From: a bacterium
GTDB lineage: Bacteria > Cyanobacteriota > Vampirovibrionia > Gastranaerophilales > Gastranaerophilaceae
Reading direction: 5' to 3'
Assembly: GCA_017444705.1 (NCBI GenBank)
Contig: JAFSWA010000045.1
Location: 1-17,466 of the forward strand
Length of the DNA: 17,466 bases
Part shown: piece by piece, positions 14,680 to 17,466 of the stretch
Position numbering within the stretch: position 1 is the stretch's first letter
How the letters are laid out: every line of letters starts with the position of its first letter
The notes under the pieces: model-generated
Databases searched by the model: none
What the model was told of the DNA's origin: nothing
The model's input: only the letters and a program-made list of their open reading frames with translations
Position numbers and translations under genes: made by a program

Positions 14680-15096
14680 CTATTTTTTTACTTTGAACGC
14701 AAAATATTTGAATAAAACGTATGTTACGACTGATACAATGAATATAGATAAAAGTTGTGCTATATAAACATTTTTAATTAAAAATTTCAAAAGAATTTCA
14801 AGGACAATTAGGTTAAGTATATAACTTACTACCCATGTCATACAACATTTTATGTATTCTTTTATATAATTCCCTCTTGTATTAAAAACGAAGAATTTTT
14901 GATTAAGGTAAGACGTAAAAGAGGACAAAACCCATTGCCCTGTTACACATAGTTGGTGATGAGCTTCTCCAAAAATCAGAATTAATATTACAAAAATAAC
15001 GTATGAAATCGCGGCATTTACCCCGCCGATAAAGATAAATCTAATCTTATCATCAATTTTCAGCCATTTTTCATAAAGTTTCTTTAAACAATTCAT
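14680..15096 (-). CDS. GtrA-like four-helix membrane protein
   Basis: The 138-aa product fits PF04138 (GtrA). It has a basic N-terminus, then IRFIFIGGVNAAISYVIFVILI (about 18-39). The central WVLSSFTSYLNQKFFVF (55-71) is the family's most conserved part, and helices follow at about 87-108 and 111-133 with a basic tail FAFKVKK. GtrA proteins are thought to help move polyprenyl-linked sugars across the inner membrane, often beside a glycosyltransferase; none is adjacent here. No clear SD precedes ATG 15096, although a weak promoter-like TTTACA (15150-15145) / ATAATA (15127-15122) pair lies upstream. The gene ends 32 bp before the HEPN start and could be co-transcribed with it. Confidence 0.8.
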   Translation of the reverse strand: MNCLKKLYEKWLKIDDKIRFIFIGGVNAAISYVIFVILILIFGEAHHQLCVTGQWVLSSFTSYLNQKFFVFNTRGNYIKEYIKCCMTWVVSYILNLIVLEILLKFLIKNVYIAQLLSIFIVSVVTYVLFKYFAFKVKK

Positions 15097-15207
15097 AGTT
15101 AAATATTATCAAAAAAACCGTTATTATTGAAGTTCTAAAAATAATGTAAAGTTTTGTAACAAAATTTAGTTAGTTACGCAATTTTTCACTTTGAATATAC
15201 TTTATAT

Positions 15208-15348
15208 ATATGTAAGCAATAAATAAGAAACAAAAAATAAATAATAAAACGAAACATCAAACAAACACGAAATCATAAATTAATCTACCTACCTAACTAA
15301 CTTCCCTTCCTATTAAAGCATTGCTCCTTCACAAAGGAGCTTTTTTTT
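15208..15348 (+). ncRNA. Candidate orphan small RNA with C/U-rich motifs
   Basis: A plus-strand terminator (15323-15348) lies between two minus-strand genes and has no plus-strand gene upstream, so a separate plus-strand transcript is implied. TATACT (15196-15201) could be its -10, though no good -35 is visible. The predicted RNA is A/C-rich and little structured, then carries CTACCTACC, CTAACTAAC and CTTCCCTTCC in a 26-nt stretch (15285-15310). These could pair with purine-rich ribosome-binding sites. The only ATG near its 5' end is followed at once by TAA. The 5' end is a guess. Confidence 0.4.
15323..15348 (+). terminator. Intrinsic terminator, plus strand
   Basis: GCTCCTT (15323-15329) and AAGGAGC (15334-15340) form a 7-bp stem with loop CACA, followed at once by eight T (15341-15348). 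The minus strand has no T-run after the hairpin, so it works in one direction only and does not serve maf or the GtrA gene. Confidence 0.8.
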
Positions 15349-15402
15349 GCCTAATTTAATTCAAAAAAGTAAAGCTGTTCTGCAATTTGGAATTTATTAT
15401 TT

Positions 15403-15963
15403 TTAAAATTTTTTTAAATCTTCCAAAATTTCTTCAACCGGTAAACCGATAACATTATTCATACTTCCTTTTGTTTCTGCATTAAAATATGCCGGCAATT
15501 CTTGTAACCCGTATGCCCCAGCTTTATCAAGAGGTTTATATTCATCAATGTATTGTTGAATTTGTTCGTCGGAAAGTTTTGCAAACCTAACATAGCTTTT
15601 TACATGTGAGGTTATTATTTTATTATCTTGCGGATGCAAAAGAGTATAACCCGTAACGACATAATGCTCGTTTCCGCTCAATTTTTTGAGCATTTCAAAT
15701 GCATTTTGTTTGTCTTTTGGCTTTAATAAAATTTTATTGTCAAACACAACAACAGTGTCGGCACTGATTATAACGGAATCCGGCTCAATTTTATCTTTTA
15801 TGGAAAGAGCTTTTTTTAAAGAAACAGTTTCAATTTTATCAAATGTAAAATCAAGGGTTTCAAATTCTTCATCATAAGATGGGGGAACAATTTTAAACGC
15901 TATTCCCGCTTTTTTAAGTAACATTTTTCTTCTCGGAGAAGTTGATGCTAAAATAATTTCCAT
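15403..15963 (-). CDS. maf: Maf family nucleoside triphosphate pyrophosphatase
   Basis: Maf proteins hydrolyse non-canonical or excess nucleotides (dTTP, UTP or methylated forms) to monophosphates in the cytoplasm. The 186-aa product has the N-terminal signature ILASTSPRRKMLL (4-16), the acidic PSYDEEF (28-34), the catalytic ISADTVVVFDN (66-76), KAGAYGLQ (147-154) and the closing GSMNNVIGLPVEEI. Length is normal. There is no obvious SD before the start. It follows the 83-aa gene by 23 bp on the same strand and is probably read from the same transcript. Confidence 0.93.
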   Translation of the reverse strand: MEIILASTSPRRKMLLKKAGIAFKIVPPSYDEEFETLDFTFDKIETVSLKKALSIKDKIEPDSVIISADTVVVFDNKILLKPKDKQNAFEMLKKLSGNEHYVVTGYTLLHPQDNKIITSHVKSYVRFAKLSDEQIQQYIDEYKPLDKAGAYGLQELPAYFNAETKGSMNNVIGLPVEEILEDLKKF

Positions 15964-15986
15964 AAAATCATTTTAACATAAAAATT

Positions 15987-16238
15987 TTATGCCTGTGCTT
16001 GCGGTGAAGGTAAGCGGGAAGGTCTGTATGCTGCGGCTTTTGCGTTTACATTTTTACAAAGATTTTTTAATTTTCCGCTTAATTCAAAGAAATTTCTTTG
16101 TACAGAAGAATAATCTCGCATAGCAACCATCATATCATTAGGATTAACTAATGTATAAAGCTGACTGTTATCTGCCTTTTCTTCCGCATATTTCTGAATT
16201 AACATCATATCTATCTGATCTTTTGGCCTGAACCCCAT
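15987..16238 (-). CDS. Small hypothetical protein (83 aa)
   Basis: I recognise no family. The frame opens further upstream, but the best start is ATG 16238 because AAGGGA precedes it by about 7 nt. The product begins MGFRPKDQIDMMLIQKYAEE, is probably mostly helical to about residue 65, and ends in a basic, Pro/Ala/Gln-rich tail (RPSRLPSPQAQA). It has no signal peptide or membrane segment. It lies just upstream of maf and in the same direction, which suggests co-expression but not function. Confidence 0.65.
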   Translation of the reverse strand: MGFRPKDQIDMMLIQKYAEEKADNSQLYTLVNPNDMMVAMRDYSSVQRNFFELSGKLKNLCKNVNAKAAAYRPSRLPSPQAQA

Positions 16239-16332
16239 TTTAGTTCCCTTTTTTCTATTTACTTTTCCCTCACTTATATAAAGTATTTTTTTTATAAAAA
16301 ATTGCTTTTTTAATTTCATTTGTAACATATTA

Positions 16333-16360
16333 TTAACATTTCTTAATATAAAATTATAAT
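16333..16360 (+). promoter_or_regulatory. Promoter for the tandem phosphatase-like genes
   Basis: TTAACA (16333-16338), 16 bp, then a perfect TATAAT (16355-16360). The start would be near 16367, leaving a leader of about 45 nt. Confidence 0.6.
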
Positions 16361-16412
16361 TGAGCAATTTTTAAAATTCAGCTGCATTAAAAGAATAGCG
16401 AAAGGTTAAAAA

Positions 16413-17027
16413 ATGAGAATAGCACAAGTTTTGAATGGGTACGGAATACCCGAAATAAGAGATATTACTCCCACAATTGCGGCAGGTCCGACACTTGAAA
16501 CACGTCCGAGAATTTTGCAGGATTTAAAAAATCAAGGAGTAACTACAATTGTCGATTTTAGAGGCGGAACGCAGCCTCTGATTGAAAATGCATGCAATAA
16601 TGCAGGGCTAAACTATTGTAATTTCGATTTTAATCATACTATTTCTTCCGGCAAAAAAACTATCGCACAACCTCCGAATTTTATTGAGCAATTAAAGCAA
16701 TTTTTTAGAATTATGAACAGAGGACACGCATATATCGGATGCCAATACGGTGTTCACAGAACAAATGCCGCACTTGTTTATAATTATGTTCTGAATAATC
16801 CCAACGGTAAAAGCTTCGCATCACCAAGCATTGCAAGAATCAACGGTGACAGAGATATAAATAACACAATTAATTTCCTTTTCAGGAAAGTTTGGAAAAC
16901 CTTAAAAGTAATGTCTCCGGAAGAAAAAGCTGAGCTTAAAATTTTAGGTGACAAAAGTGAACTTTTTGAAAAATATATTTTAAGAAAAGTAGGTGAATTA
17001 AAAAGAAATGTTAAGTGTTTCAGGTAA
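16413..17027 (+). CDS. Cysteine-based (Cx5R) phosphatase-like protein, copy 1
   Basis: The 204-aa product has the order of elements of a tyrosine/dual-specificity or phosphoinositide phosphatase. An entry motif GPTLETR (25-31) is followed by the beta strand TTIVDFRGG (44-52), a candidate general-acid loop around D72, and the P-loop C110-Q-Y-G-V-H-R116-T-N in HAYIGCQYGVHRTN. The C-x5-R-T spacing is exact; the His that usually precedes the Cys is Gly. The last 60 residues are basic and helical (EEKAELK...KYILRKVGELKRN). There is no signal peptide. AAAGG (16401-16405) gives a good ribosome site. The next gene overlaps its 3' end by 20 bp and is a paralogue. Substrate, protein or lipid, is unknown. 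Confidence 0.75.
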   Translation: MRIAQVLNGYGIPEIRDITPTIAAGPTLETRPRILQDLKNQGVTTIVDFRGGTQPLIENACNNAGLNYCNFDFNHTISSGKKTIAQPPNFIEQLKQFFRIMNRGHAYIGCQYGVHRTNAALVYNYVLNNPNGKSFASPSIARINGDRDINNTINFLFRKVWKTLKVMSPEEKAELKILGDKSELFEKYILRKVGELKRNVKCFR

Positions 17028-17466
17028 AAATTTAATAAGAAATTTACAGGAGCTGCGAGACTTACGAATACCCAATTTAAGGGTATTGAGAAATTTTTCG
17101 CTTAGCGGTCCGACACTTGAACAACGAAGTGTTCAGGATTTAAATATGCTTAAAAAAATGGGGATTAACGGAATTATTGATTTTAGGGAAGATGCACCTG
17201 TAAGTTACAGAAGTTTATGCAGACAAAACGGTTTTGATTATTTTAGATTCCCGCTTGACAATGTAGAAAATCCGAATGATTCGCAATATTATGAAAGTAT
17301 TGGTGATTGTGCAAAAAAAGCAACAGAAAGTTTTATTGAGTATTTGAAAAGATTTCTTAAACTTATGAAAGAGGGGCATGTGTACGCAGGCTGTCAATAT
17401 GGAATTGACAGGACAAATAAAGGACTTTCAATAAATTACTTTTTCGGCAAGGGTCAATTTCCTCCA
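17008..17466 (+). CDS. Cx5R phosphatase-like protein, copy 2 (cut by window edge)
   Basis: 153 codons are visible from ATG 17008, open to the right edge. It is a paralogue of the preceding gene, with GPTLEQR (34-40) against GPTLETR, GIIDFRED (55-62) against TIVDFRGG, and the P-loop C129-Q-Y-G-I-D-R135-T-N in HVYAGCQYGIDRTN. The D-R-T-N ending resembles CxxGxDRT loops of phosphoinositide phosphatases. It carries about nine extra N-terminal residues relative to copy 1 and an insert before the P-loop (PNDSQYYESIGDCAKKATE). It overlaps the end of copy 1 by 20 bp, so the two are probably translationally coupled. The SD is weak. The start is the least certain part. Confidence 0.75.
   Translation, partial: MLSVSGKNLIRNLQELRDLRIPNLRVLRNFSLSGPTLEQRSVQDLNMLKKMGINGIIDFREDAPVSYRSLCRQNGFDYFRFPLDNVENPNDSQYYESIGDCAKKATESFIEYLKRFLKLMKEGHVYAGCQYGIDRTNKGLSINYFFGKGQFPP

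Noticed and set aside
15285..15310. Four-base periodic CTAC/CTAA stretch as a microsatellite or CRISPR-like repeat.
   Set aside because: It is only about 26 bases and imperfect, with no spacer/repeat structure; it is better seen as the C/U-rich part of the candidate small RNA. No CRISPR array, tRNA, rRNA or insertion sequence was seen in the window.

Overview
The window is AT-rich, gene-dense bacterial DNA. A TolC-type outer-membrane protein and a Maf/YajQ housekeeping set point to a diderm. Low GC, GtrA, GH15-like and HD proteins, and short N-terminal 'P-S-F-K/G-G/A' motifs in two large proteins make me think of a gut Gastranaerophilales (Vampirovibrionia/Melainabacteria, the non-photosynthetic sister group of Cyanobacteria). 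That placement is inference: there is no rRNA or marker gene here to settle it.

Layout. 1-581 (minus): start of a TPR protein cut by the window edge. 597-944: divergent promoter region with a perfect 24-bp palindrome on the plus promoter and two strong RNA hairpins. 945-2192 (plus): orphan membrane protein. 2317-4857 (plus): secreted protein joining a periplasmic substrate-binding-like domain to a TolC barrel/coiled-coil domain. 4921-6642 (plus): long-chain acyl-CoA/acyl-ACP ligase, ending at a terminator shared with the convergent yajQ (6728-7228, minus). 7472-11227 (plus): 1251-aa protein with about 14 degenerate 35-residue repeats, a GlnD-like HD phosphohydrolase domain and an unrecognised C-terminal domain. 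It converges, 17 bp away, with a GH15 glucoamylase-like protein (11245-13242, minus). 13367-13890: gene-free block packed with inverted repeats. 13936-14647 (minus): MNT/HEPN pair of the HI0073/HI0074 type; the HEPN gene needs two -1 frame corrections, both at runs of six identical bases, and both partners have changed key residues. 14680-15096 (minus): GtrA-like membrane protein. 15097-15402: probable plus-strand small RNA with C/U-rich motifs and its own terminator. 15403-16238 (minus): maf and a small orphan gene. 16413 to the right edge (plus): two overlapping, paralogous Cx5R phosphatase-like genes.

Most genes look individually controlled, with good sigma70-type promoters and Shine-Dalgarno (SD) sequences visible. 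Clear pairs are HEPN/MNT (stop codon directly abutting the start), the 83-aa gene/maf, and the two overlapping phosphatase genes. The most unusual items are the repeat-HD protein, the substrate-binding/TolC fusion, the damaged HEPN-MNT module beside the palindrome cluster, the orphan small RNA, and the tandem phosphatases.
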